A stretch of 64,000 nt of DNA, from contig SCQS01000055.1 in assembly GCA_004299705.1 (NCBI GenBank), positions 48,225 through 112,224 of the forward strand, read 5' to 3'. The notes beneath the pieces are model-generated. The model ran no database searches, was not told the DNA's origin, and saw only the letters and a list, made by a program, of their open reading frames with translations. Source of the stretch: Rhodanobacteraceae bacterium (GTDB taxonomy: Bacteria; Pseudomonadota; Gammaproteobacteria; Xanthomonadales; Rhodanobacteraceae). Shown one piece after another: positions 46,649 to 55,319 of the stretch (the stretch's first letter is position 1; each line of letters begins with the position of its first letter). A program made the translations under genes and the position numbers.

Positions 46649-48514
46649 ATGCCTGCCTCGAACCCCACGCTTGTCGAAACCATGGTGGCAGCGTGGAACG
46701 CGGGACAGGCCGAGCGCGTCATCGATCTCGCGGCGCAAGCATCCGATATCGATGCGCAAGACGAAAACGTTCTGGCGCTGCTCGGTATCGCGCAACAACA
46801 CGCAGGCCGACACCCGGATGCGGTGAAAACCTTCGGACGTCTGTCACGCCTGCGTCCGGACGTTTCCGCGTACTTGAACAATCTCGGCGTGGCCTGCCGG
46901 CATGCCGGCGACTTGGAAGCGTCTGAACAGGCGCACCTGAAAGCCAGGGCCTTGGCGCCGCGCGATGCGGAAGTCCACTACAACCTCGGCCTGCTGTACA
47001 TCCAGCAACGGCACTGGCGGCAAGCGCGTGAGGCACTGCTCGACGCCGTGGCGCTGTCGCCGCAGTTCATCGACGCACGCTTGCAGGCCGCCCACGCCTG
47101 TCACGTGTGTGGCGACGTCGAAGGCGAAGAGGCGATGCTGGAAGGGGCCGCCGACTGGCCGCCGCAACCGGCCGAACAGGCGCTGGTGCTGGCTTCGACG
47201 CTGTCCGTGCTGGGGCAGTTGGACACGGCGCTGAAAGTATTGTCGCAGGCGCGCTTGCCCGCGGAACCGGCCGCTGGACCGCTGCAACTTCGGATCGCAG
47301 CGCAGCGCGTCGCGTTGTACGAGCGCAACAACCTGCTCCAGCGCGCGCAACAGGAACTTCAGCAATTGCCGCTGGACAAACTGGACGCGTTGCCGGCCGA
47401 CGCGGATCAGGCGCGCATCGACGGCTGGCGCGCCCACGCGGTGGTGGCGATGCGCGAGGGCCGCTGCGGCGATGCCGCGACGCTGTATCAACGCGCGCTC
47501 AATGTGGCCCGTGGCGACGACGAAACCCGTGCCGGCACCGTGTTCGGACTGGCCGCCGCATACGACCGGCAAGCGCGTTACCGCGATGCGTGGAAGGCCC
47601 TCGAAGTCGCGCACGCCCTGCAAATGGACACCGCCCGGATGGCGGCCCCGGAATTGCTGTCGCCGCACGGCCAACCCTTGCCGATGGTGGCCCGCTCGGT
47701 CGACGCGAACGCGCACGCAAAGTGGCGACCCCTGCCCGGCCCTTCCGCACAGCAGAGTCCGGTCTTCGTGATCGGCTTTCCGCGCTCGGGCACCACGCTG
47801 CTGGAACAGATGCTCGATGCACATCCGGATTTCCGGTCGATGGATGAGCGCGGCTACGTTTATCAACTGACCGAACGCATGCAAGCGGCGGGTCAGCGCT
47901 ACCCCGGCGACCTTGCAACGTTGACCGAAAGCGACGCCGAGCAGTTGCGCGCGGTTTATTGGCGCCTCGTCCGCCATGTACTGCCGGATCTCGGCCAACA
48001 CCGGCTGGTGGACAAGAATCCGCTCAATATGCTGTGCCTGCCGATGATCCTGCGGCTGTTTCCCGAGGCACGCATCATCCTGTGCCTGCGCCACCCCTGC
48101 GACGTGCTGCTGAGTTGCAGCATGCAGCCGTTCCGCTCGCCGGCCTTCATGGTGTTGTGCTCCTCGCTGGAACGCCTCGCGCGCGGTTACTCGGATGCCT
48201 TCGAGCAATGTTTCGGGCATCTGAGCGTGTTTGCCCCAAACGTGTTGACGTGGCGCTACGAAACCGTGGTCGATGATTTCGAGGGCTACGTTGCGCGGCT
48301 CGGTGATTATCTGGCGGTCGCGGACGCATCGCCGTTTGCCGGTTTCGCGGCGCATGCACGAGCACGGCGCTTCATCAGCACGCCCAGTTATGCACGGGTC
48401 ACACAGCCCGTCAGCAACAGTGCGGTGGGGCGCTGGAAGCATTACCGGGAGTGGTTCGAGCCGGTGTTGCCCATCCTGCAGCCGTGGATCGAACGTTTCG
48501 GCTACACCCTGTAA
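46649..48514 (+). CDS. TPR-containing sulfotransferase family protein
   Basis: Encodes 621 residues. Residues 1-370 are TPR repeats (DVSAYLNNLGVACRHAGDLE, EVHYNLGLLYIQQRHWRQA). The C-terminal half is a sulfotransferase domain: the phosphosulfate-binding loop is FVIGFPRSGTTLLEQML and IILCLRHPCDVLLSCSM is the 3-prime-phosphate binding segment. Proteins of this type follow TonB receptors in related genomes; sulfation of a substrate is likely but not shown. A terminator separates it from the receptor, so it may have its own promoter. Confidence 0.85.
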   Translation: MPASNPTLVETMVAAWNAGQAERVIDLAAQASDIDAQDENVLALLGIAQQHAGRHPDAVKTFGRLSRLRPDVSAYLNNLGVACRHAGDLEASEQAHLKARALAPRDAEVHYNLGLLYIQQRHWRQAREALLDAVALSPQFIDARLQAAHACHVCGDVEGEEAMLEGAADWPPQPAEQALVLASTLSVLGQLDTALKVLSQARLPAEPAAGPLQLRIAAQRVALYERNNLLQRAQQELQQLPLDKLDALPADADQARIDGWRAHAVVAMREGRCGDAATLYQRALNVARGDDETRAGTVFGLAAAYDRQARYRDAWKALEVAHALQMDTARMAAPELLSPHGQPLPMVARSVDANAHAKWRPLPGPSAQQSPVFVIGFPRSGTTLLEQMLDAHPDFRSMDERGYVYQLTERMQAAGQRYPGDLATLTESDAEQLRAVYWRLVRHVLPDLGQHRLVDKNPLNMLCLPMILRLFPEARIILCLRHPCDVLLSCSMQPFRSPAFMVLCSSLERLARGYSDAFEQCFGHLSVFAPNVLTWRYETVVDDFEGYVARLGDYLAVADASPFAGFAAHARARRFISTPSYARVTQPVSNSAVGRWKHYREWFEPVLPILQPWIERFGYTL

Positions 48515-48671
48515 GGGTCGCGACCACGGTGCCAAATACGCGTTGACCGCGACAGGTGCACGGTCGATTTTCCAACGCATTCAGCTTGCGGTCGGTACCC
48601 GGCGACATTACGTTCATCTTCGCACTGGCAGATTGTTCGGGCAGACAACGATCCACTACAGGAGGCAAGCC

Positions 48672-49181
48672 ATGAAAACGCAGCTCCGCGGCAAGCAGAT
48701 GTTTCGTGGACGCACACTGGCGCTCGTGCTGGGCGCGGCCCTGCTCGGCACCAGCAGCCTTGCGGCCGTCGGCACCGCCAGCGCCGCGCAGCCCGACCTG
48801 GACTGCAAATTGACGTTCTCGCTGAAGGGCTGGTCGGCCATCTACGAGCACGCCGACGGCGCCGGCATGGTGACCTGTGCCAACGGCGAGTCCATGCCGG
48901 TGCATATCCGCGTGCGCGGCGGCGGGCTGACCGCCGGCAAATGGCGCATCGACGACGGCAAGGGCAAGTTCACCGACGTGTACCGGATCAGCGATGTGCT
49001 GGGCGGTTACGCGGCAGCATCCGCCAATGCCGGCGTGGTCAAATCCGGCACTGCGCAGGTACTGACCAAGGGCACGGTGTCGCTGGCGCTGGCCGGGGAC
49101 GGCCAGGGCGTCAACATCGGCATCGCCGGCACCAAGTTCACGATCAGCCGCGCTGGTTCGGCACGCGAACACCGCAAATAA
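48672..49181 (+). CDS. Exported protein of unknown function
   Basis: Encodes 169 residues with a signal peptide (ALVLGAALLGTSSLAAVGTA). The mature part is a beta-rich unit with two cysteines (DLDCKLTFSLKGWSAIYE, MVTCANGE). AGGAGGC lies before ATG 48672, and a strong terminator ends it. No family is recognised; the protein is likely periplasmic or outer-membrane associated. Confidence 0.7.
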   Translation: MKTQLRGKQMFRGRTLALVLGAALLGTSSLAAVGTASAAQPDLDCKLTFSLKGWSAIYEHADGAGMVTCANGESMPVHIRVRGGGLTAGKWRIDDGKGKFTDVYRISDVLGGYAAASANAGVVKSGTAQVLTKGTVSLALAGDGQGVNIGIAGTKFTISRAGSAREHRK

Positions 49182-49202
49182 AGCGAAGGGTTCCTTGGCA
49201 CT

Positions 49203-49236
49203 CGAAACGCGGCGCGTTGGCGCCGCGTTTCGTTTT
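49203..49236 (+). terminator. Intrinsic terminator after the exported protein
   Basis: A perfect 13-bp stem (CGAAACGCGGCGC with GCGCCGCGTTTCG), a GTTG loop and TTTT. It lies five bases from the stop of the convergent ABC/M1 gene. Confidence 0.85.
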
Positions 49237-49240
49237 GGCC

Positions 49241-52200
49241 CTACTCGAGCGACACCCGTGCGCGGTTGTCGCTGGACACCCGATCTATCAGTTCGTTGAA
49301 CGGATCGATGCCGGCCTCGTACGGCTTGCCGTCCACCGTCACGGTGATCACGCTGTCGTCGTCCTTGACCGGATATTTTTCGAGATACAGCGGCTGTTCG
49401 TCCTGTTCCTCGCCATCCTTGGCCTTCGCGAACACCCCGATCTCGATCGGAATTCCGATGGTCTTGGCGCGCGTCTCCTTGCCCTTGCCGTCGGCGTAGT
49501 ACTTGGCCGCGTGCACGTGCATCGTGACCTGGTACTTGCCGTCGGGCAGTTTTTTCGCGGTGGCCTTGACCATGCGGTCGTCGAACAGGGTGATCGTGTC
49601 GAAGAAGTCGGTGATCAGGTTCTGGTATTGCGGACCGGCTTGCGCGCGCAGGTCTGCAATCAGCTCTTTCGTCGTGGTGTACGGGGGCTGCTGGAACTTC
49701 ACCGTGTCGAGCCACGTGCGCAGCGCGGCATTCACCTTGTTCTCGCCGATGTAGTCGGCCAGCGCGTAGAAGGTCAGCGCGCCCTTGGCATAGTGGATGT
49801 AAAGCTGCTGGGGCATGACTTTCGCCAGCGATTCCTCAGGAATCGTCGTCCCGCCGGCGCGTCCTGACAGATAGCGGTCGAGCGCGTATTTGAGGAACTT
49901 GCGCATCTTCGTCGGACCGTACAGATGCTTCATCACCATCAGCGCCGAGTACTGCGCCAGCGATTCATCCAGCATCGTATGCCCACGCACGTTGGCACCG
50001 ACAGCTTGATGCCCCCACCATTGGTGCGCGGTTTCGTGGGCGGTGACGTAGGTGATGTAGTCGATGTCGGAAGGCTTGCGCAGGTCCATCAGCACGAAGT
50101 CCTCCGAGAACGGCACGGTATTGGCGAACGATTGTGCAAAGGCACCCTGGATGCTGGGAAATTCAAGGATGCGCAATTGCCGGAACTGGTACGGCCCGAA
50201 GTTCTTCGTGTAGTAATCCAGCGCCAATTGCATGGCTTTCAGGATGCGCTGGACGTTCCACGGATTGCGGCGGTCGTAATAGACCTCGAGGTTCACGTCA
50301 TGCCATGTCGCGCGCGCCACCTTGTAGCGGGCCGACTGGATGGAGAAGAAATCCCGGATTGGCGAATCCTGCACGTAGTGGAAGTAACGCCGTCCGTTCT
50401 GCACCCATTCCCTTTGCAGGTATCCGGGTGCCAGCGCGATCTGGTCGAGGCTGGTCGAAAGCGTTGCCTGAAAATGTACCCAATCAGCGTCACAGAAGAA
50501 GCCATTCGCACGTGCCGCCATGTCGCTGCGCCTGGGCAGCAGGTGTACCGGCCCCAATCCGTATTTGCGACGCGCGTTGTCGTCCGTGAGTTCTTCGTTG
50601 ACGTCGTAACAGAAATGCGGAAACAGGTCGTTGGTGAGGAAGGTGCCGTTGTGCACCAGTCGCACGCCGGCGGGCGCGTCGGCGAAACCCCGGTAGGCAA
50701 CGTGCTCGTGAAACGTGAAGGGCATCGAAGCACCCGGTGCAAGCGGTGTCGCCAACTTGTACAGATAGAATCCCTGCCGCTTGTCGGCAAGCTGGACGGT
50801 GTGTGCGGGAAAGTCGAGTTCGACCTTGTAGTCGCGCGTTACGACTTCGGATTCCGGCAGCAGCTGCACCAACAAGGTGTCGATGGGTTTGGCGTGTTTG
50901 TTGACCAGCGTGTAATGCCCGGTGACGTCGACCGCGCGTCGCTTCGGATAGATCGCGACGTCCACGTTGACATCGGTGATGCGCGGCTGGGCCATGCCCA
51001 TGTACTTGCGGTAATCCTTCTCGTACTGGGCGGCCAGTTTCTGCTTTTGGTCGTGTGTGGTGTAGCGGTACAACCCATGCGTGTTGTGGAACAGGAACAC
51101 GCCGATCGCGGCGAAGCCGGCCACTGATGCCATCAGCAGCACACGCGCAGGCCAACGGAAACGTTGCCGCGCGATCCGTCCGCGCGCACGCCAGCCGCTC
51201 ACATTGCCGCGTACCCAGTACAAACCCGCGATCACCAGCAGCGCGATGGCGCAGCAGTACCAGTAGGCCCGGAACCACAGGTTGCCGATCCAGAACGAGC
51301 CGAATCCGTTCATGTCCGAATACGGCGTGGCCGGCGCGTCGCCGAAGTGATACAGGTTGTCGGTGAAGTGCAATTGCGACAGGCCGAACATCAGGACCAG
51401 CCAGCCGATGATCAGCGCCCAGCCCGCGAACTTGTTGTTGGCCCACACCTGGAATACCAGGCACAGGATTCCCAGCAACAGGAATCCGAGCAGCGACAGT
51501 CCGAGGTATTGCAGGTACAGCAGCGGCTGCAGATGGGTGAAACCATGCAGCAACTGGAAGCCCATGCAGTACAGCGAGCCCACACCGAGGAACACCACGA
51601 TCACTGCCGCCAGCGCGGTGACCTTGGCCAGCAGCGGGATCCAGTCGGGAGTCGGGAACGCGTCGACCACTTCGCTCAAGCGCGCGCCGCGCTCGCGCCA
51701 CACCAGCTCGCCGGCGTAGAAGATCAGGATGATCACCAACAGCCACTTGTAACTCTGGTCCATGGCTTGCGCCATCAGGTGCGTCACCGGATACACCGGG
51801 GTGCCATAGATGTCGCCGATCAGGGCCAGGTTGCCGGTGAGATTGCCCAAACCGATCAGCAGCATCACCAGGAAGGCGACGCCCCCCAGCACGCTTTTGG
51901 TGTCGAACCACGCAAGCCGGCGGTACTGCGTGAAACGTGCGGCGAACCCTGAGCGCAGCGTCACCAGCGGCAGCACGATTTGCGAAGCGAGGGCCGTCGA
52001 GTCCGCCGTCGGCGCCACGGCGCGGCGGCGTCGGAACCAACGCAAGCCTTCGCGGTTGGGCTTGAATAGCGCCAGCGTCACGCCCAGCAGCACGACGCTG
52101 ATTGCCAGCCACAGGGTGCGGTTGCCCAGGATCAATCCGGCCAGTTCCGGCACCCGCGTATTGCGATCCGATGCCGTCCAGTAGCGTGTAGCGAGATCGA

Positions 52201-52849
52201 TCCCGCCACCGAACGGATTCATCAACGCGGCCAGGGTCTGGTGGCCGATGTTGCCGCGGCCCAGCAGCAGCCCCGCGATCACGATCAGCACCACGAACGC
52301 GATCACGCCGACATAGGTGCCCAGCATCGAGCGCGTCAGCACCGCCAACAGGAACAGGAACGCGCTCACGAAAAACAGGTTGGGCAACACGACCACCGCC
52401 AGCCCCCAACCGTAGGCCGCCCACGGCGTCGGCCCCAGTCGAGCGGGATCCAGCCACGGCATCAAGGATCCCAGCCACAGGCCGACCGCGACCCCGACCA
52501 GCACCAGCACGCTGACCAGCCAGCCCGCCGCGAAACGCCCGCCGAGATAGCCAGCGCGCGACACCGGTGTAGCGAACATCAACTCGGCCGTATTGGACGT
52601 GAAATCGCGCAGCGCCGCGCCCGCCACGAAGATCGGGATCAGGAACATCCCGATGATCGAGAACGCGGCGAGCATCGTGATCACGACATACGGTGCGTTG
52701 CGATGGATGTTCCCGATGCCACCGCCGATGGTGATCGAATCCGAACACGCGGCGCCGAATGCCATCGCCGCCAGCGCGACCAGGATCAGCCAGAACAGCG
52801 GACTCCGGAGCTGCTGGCGCAGCTCGAGTCGAAAGATTTCGCGGAACAT
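49241..52849 (-). CDS. ABC-2 permease fused to M1-family aminopeptidase
   Basis: Encodes 1202 residues. The N-terminal ~600 residues hold about twelve helices of two ABC-2-type permease units (e.g. LFWLILVALAAMAFGAACS). The C-terminal ~570 residues are an M1 peptidase: zinc motif HETAHQWWGHQ near residue 935, with a downstream Glu in DESLAQYSALM. The GAMEN exopeptidase motif is altered (GAFAQSFAN). The peptidase would lie on the periplasmic side. The ATPase is the next gene upstream, three bases away. The combination is a known conserved pair; the transported or cleaved substrate is not known. Confidence 0.88.
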   Translation of the reverse strand: MFREIFRLELRQQLRSPLFWLILVALAAMAFGAACSDSITIGGGIGNIHRNAPYVVITMLAAFSIIGMFLIPIFVAGAALRDFTSNTAELMFATPVSRAGYLGGRFAAGWLVSVLVLVGVAVGLWLGSLMPWLDPARLGPTPWAAYGWGLAVVVLPNLFFVSAFLFLLAVLTRSMLGTYVGVIAFVVLIVIAGLLLGRGNIGHQTLAALMNPFGGGIDLATRYWTASDRNTRVPELAGLILGNRTLWLAISVVLLGVTLALFKPNREGLRWFRRRRAVAPTADSTALASQIVLPLVTLRSGFAARFTQYRRLAWFDTKSVLGGVAFLVMLLIGLGNLTGNLALIGDIYGTPVYPVTHLMAQAMDQSYKWLLVIILIFYAGELVWRERGARLSEVVDAFPTPDWIPLLAKVTALAAVIVVFLGVGSLYCMGFQLLHGFTHLQPLLYLQYLGLSLLGFLLLGILCLVFQVWANNKFAGWALIIGWLVLMFGLSQLHFTDNLYHFGDAPATPYSDMNGFGSFWIGNLWFRAYWYCCAIALLVIAGLYWVRGNVSGWRARGRIARQRFRWPARVLLMASVAGFAAIGVFLFHNTHGLYRYTTHDQKQKLAAQYEKDYRKYMGMAQPRITDVNVDVAIYPKRRAVDVTGHYTLVNKHAKPIDTLLVQLLPESEVVTRDYKVELDFPAHTVQLADKRQGFYLYKLATPLAPGASMPFTFHEHVAYRGFADAPAGVRLVHNGTFLTNDLFPHFCYDVNEELTDDNARRKYGLGPVHLLPRRSDMAARANGFFCDADWVHFQATLSTSLDQIALAPGYLQREWVQNGRRYFHYVQDSPIRDFFSIQSARYKVARATWHDVNLEVYYDRRNPWNVQRILKAMQLALDYYTKNFGPYQFRQLRILEFPSIQGAFAQSFANTVPFSEDFVLMDLRKPSDIDYITYVTAHETAHQWWGHQAVGANVRGHTMLDESLAQYSALMVMKHLYGPTKMRKFLKYALDRYLSGRAGGTTIPEESLAKVMPQQLYIHYAKGALTFYALADYIGENKVNAALRTWLDTVKFQQPPYTTTKELIADLRAQAGPQYQNLITDFFDTITLFDDRMVKATAKKLPDGKYQVTMHVHAAKYYADGKGKETRAKTIGIPIEIGVFAKAKDGEEQDEQPLYLEKYPVKDDDSVITVTVDGKPYEAGIDPFNELIDRVSSDNRARVSLE

Positions 52850-52852
52850 GGC

Positions 52853-53734
52853 TCAGGCGGCCTTGTGTTCGGCGTGGTGCAGCTGTCCGAAATACACGTC
52901 TTCAAGATCCGGCGACACGTTCTCGAAACCGTCTTCCGGCCTTGCATCGGCAAGCACATGGATCAGCGTGGCGCCGCCCGCGAGTCGCGTCGACAACACG
53001 GTCATGCGTTGCTGGTACTGCGGCAGCGCGGCCTTGTCGATCGCGCGTCGCCACACCCTGCCCTCCAGCGCGCGGATGGTTTCGCGTGGCTCGCCGGTGA
53101 GGCGCACCTGGCCTTCAGCGATGATCGCCATGCGCGGGCACAGTTCGGTGACGTCCTCGACGATGTGGGTGGACAGGATCACCACCACGCGTTCGCCGAT
53201 TTCGGCCAGCAGGTTGAGGAAGCGCTGGCGTTCTTCCGGATCGAGGCCTGCGGTGGGCTCATCGACGATCACCAGCTTGGGATCGCCGATCAGCGCCTGC
53301 GCGATGCCGAAGCGCTGGCGCATGCCGCCGGAGAACCCGCCCAGCTTGCGCTTGCGCACATCCCACAGGTTCACCTGCTTCAAAAGCGCCTCCACCAGAT
53401 CGCGGCGTTCACCGCGTTGGGTGACACCCTTCAGCACCGCGAAGTGATCCAGCATGGCCTCGGCCGTGACCTTGGGATACACCCCGAACTCCTGCGGCAG
53501 GTAGCCCAGCACGCGGCGCGTGGCAGGCTTGTCGACGAGCACGTCGAGGTCGCCCAGCCTGATGCTGCCCGAATCCGGATCCTGCAGGGTCGCGATGGTC
53601 CGCATCAGCGTGGACTTGCCGGCGCCGTTCGGGCCGAGCAGCCCGAACATGCCATTCGGGATGTCGAGCGTGACGTCGCGCAGCGCCTTGACGCCGTTGG
53701 GGTAGGTCTTGGACAGGTTGCGAATCGTCAGCAT
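52853..53734 (-). CDS. ABC transporter ATP-binding protein
   Basis: Encodes 293 residues. Walker A GPNGAGKSTL, signature LGGFSGGMRQRFG, Walker B LVIVDEPTAGLDPEER and H-loop STHIVED are all present. It belongs to the CcmA/NatA group and forms one operon with the permease/M1 fusion. ATG 53734 (MLTIRNLSK) is chosen over longer frames. Confidence 0.9.
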   Translation of the reverse strand: MLTIRNLSKTYPNGVKALRDVTLDIPNGMFGLLGPNGAGKSTLMRTIATLQDPDSGSIRLGDLDVLVDKPATRRVLGYLPQEFGVYPKVTAEAMLDHFAVLKGVTQRGERRDLVEALLKQVNLWDVRKRKLGGFSGGMRQRFGIAQALIGDPKLVIVDEPTAGLDPEERQRFLNLLAEIGERVVVILSTHIVEDVTELCPRMAIIAEGQVRLTGEPRETIRALEGRVWRRAIDKAALPQYQQRMTVLSTRLAGGATLIHVLADARPEDGFENVSPDLEDVYFGQLHHAEHKAA

Positions 53735-53916
53735 CGCGGCGGCTCCGTGGCAAAGGGGTTCAACGTTCCGGAAACGAGTCTGCCGCCGCGGGCTGCCGGT
53801 TGTCACCCGCCACAGGTCACTGTGACTTTCGGCGCAGGGCGCCGCGGGACATGACGCGACGCCGCAAATGCGCGAAACTGGGCATCTTGCAGTTTCAGAA
53901 ATCGAAGGAGCCGCGC

Positions 53917-55305
53917 ATGGCAGACGTACACGAGGCGAAGGTGCCGGATATCGGCGACTTCCAGGGGGTTCCGGTGATCGAGGTGATGGTCAAACCCGGC
54001 GACCACGTCGACAAGGACCAGGGCCTCGTGACGCTGGAATCGGCCAAGGCCACGATGGAAGTGCCCGCGCCCTTCGCGGGCACAGTGAAGGCCCTGCAGG
54101 TCAAGGTCGGCGACGAGGTTTCCGAAGGCAGCGTGATCGCGACGATCGAGGCCGATGCGGGTGAGGCAAGCGCGCCAAAAGCCACGGCCAACGCATCGAA
54201 ACCCGCCACATCGGCACCAGAGCAACGCGAAGACAAGGCGTCACGATCCGGCAGCGACACGAAACCGCAACCCGCAGCCCCCGCCCCCTCGCCCCAGCCC
54301 TCTCCCCCGCAAAGCGTAGGAGAGGGGGCAGGCGCGCGCCGCGTGCCGCCCATCCCCTTCACCGCCGACTCGATCATGCCGGACAAGGTGCCCTACGCCA
54401 GCCCGGCGGTGCGCGCGTTCGCGCGCGAACTGGGCGTGGATCTGGCGCGCGTCAGCGGCAGCGAACGCGGTGGCCGCATCACCAAGGAAGACGTGCAGAA
54501 ATTCGTGAAGGGAATAATGAGCGGGGCCGGAACCTCACCCCAAGCCCCTCTCCCGGGGGGAGAGGGGCTTCGGTTGCTGCCATGGCCGCAGATCGACTTC
54601 GCCAAGTTCGGCGCGATCGAAACCAGGCCGCTGTCGCGGATCAAGAAACTGTCCGGCGCCAACCTCGCGCGCAACTGGGCGATGATCCCGCACGTGACGC
54701 AATTCGAGGACGCCGACATCACCGACCTCGAAGCGTTGCGTGTCGCGCTGAACAAGGAAAACGAAAAGGCCGGCATCAAGGTCACGCTGCTGGCATTCCT
54801 GATCAAGGCATCCGTCGCGACCCTGCAGAAATATCCCGACTTCAACGCCTCGCTCGACGCGTCGGGCGAAAACCTGGTGATGAAGCGCTATTTTCATATC
54901 GGGTTTGCCGCCGACACCCCGAACGGGCTGGTGGTGCCGGTGATCCGCGATTGCGACCAGAAAGGCGTGTTGGAGATCGCGCAGGAAATGTCGGCGCTGG
55001 CAAAAAAGGCGCGCGACGGCAAGCTCACGCCCGGTGAAATGTCGGGCGGCTGTTTCTCGATTTCGTCGCTGGGTGGCATCGGCGGCACGATGTTCACGCC
55101 GATCATCAATGCGCCGGAAGTCGCGATCCTGGGCGTGTCGCGTTCGTCCATGAAGCCGGTCTGGGACGGCAAACAATTCTTGCCGCGCCTGATCCTGCCG
55201 CTGTCGCTTTCCTACGACCACCGCGTGATTGACGGCGCCGCCGCCGCGCGCTTCGCCGCCCACCTCGCGGCACTGCTCGCCGACATGCGGCGGGCGTTGC
55301 TGTGA
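53917..55305 (+). CDS. aceF: Pyruvate dehydrogenase E2 (dihydrolipoamide acetyltransferase) with repeat-derived linker pieces
   Basis: Encodes 462 residues. One lipoyl domain (lipoylated K44 in TLESAKATMEV), a linker, the E3/E1-binding domain (VPYASPAVRAFARELGV), a second linker and the catalytic domain with SYDHRVIDGAAAARF (catalytic His). The first linker (residues 123-139) and second linker (206-220) are encoded by family D repeats. It transfers acetyl groups to CoA in the pyruvate dehydrogenase complex. The E1 gene is not adjacent. GGAG precedes ATG 53917. Confidence 0.92.
   Translation: MADVHEAKVPDIGDFQGVPVIEVMVKPGDHVDKDQGLVTLESAKATMEVPAPFAGTVKALQVKVGDEVSEGSVIATIEADAGEASAPKATANASKPATSAPEQREDKASRSGSDTKPQPAAPAPSPQPSPPQSVGEGAGARRVPPIPFTADSIMPDKVPYASPAVRAFARELGVDLARVSGSERGGRITKEDVQKFVKGIMSGAGTSPQAPLPGGEGLRLLPWPQIDFAKFGAIETRPLSRIKKLSGANLARNWAMIPHVTQFEDADITDLEALRVALNKENEKAGIKVTLLAFLIKASVATLQKYPDFNASLDASGENLVMKRYFHIGFAADTPNGLVVPVIRDCDQKGVLEIAQEMSALAKKARDGKLTPGEMSGGCFSISSLGGIGGTMFTPIINAPEVAILGVSRSSMKPVWDGKQFLPRLILPLSLSYDHRVIDGAAAARFAAHLAALLADMRRALL
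54284..54333. repeat. Family D repeat inside aceF, linker 1
   Basis: CCCCTCGCCCCAGCCCTCTC, then CCCGC, and inverted GGAGAGGGGGCAGG, read in frame as residues about 123-139 of E2 (PAPSPQPSPPQ...). Confidence 0.8.
54533..54575. repeat. Family D repeat inside aceF, linker 2
   Basis: CTCACCCCAAGCCCCTCTCC, a GGGGG centre and GGAGAGGGGCTT in inverted array, read in frame as residues about 206-220 between the binding domain and the catalytic domain. Confidence 0.8.
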
Positions 55306-55319
55306 TGCGGGAGAACGAC

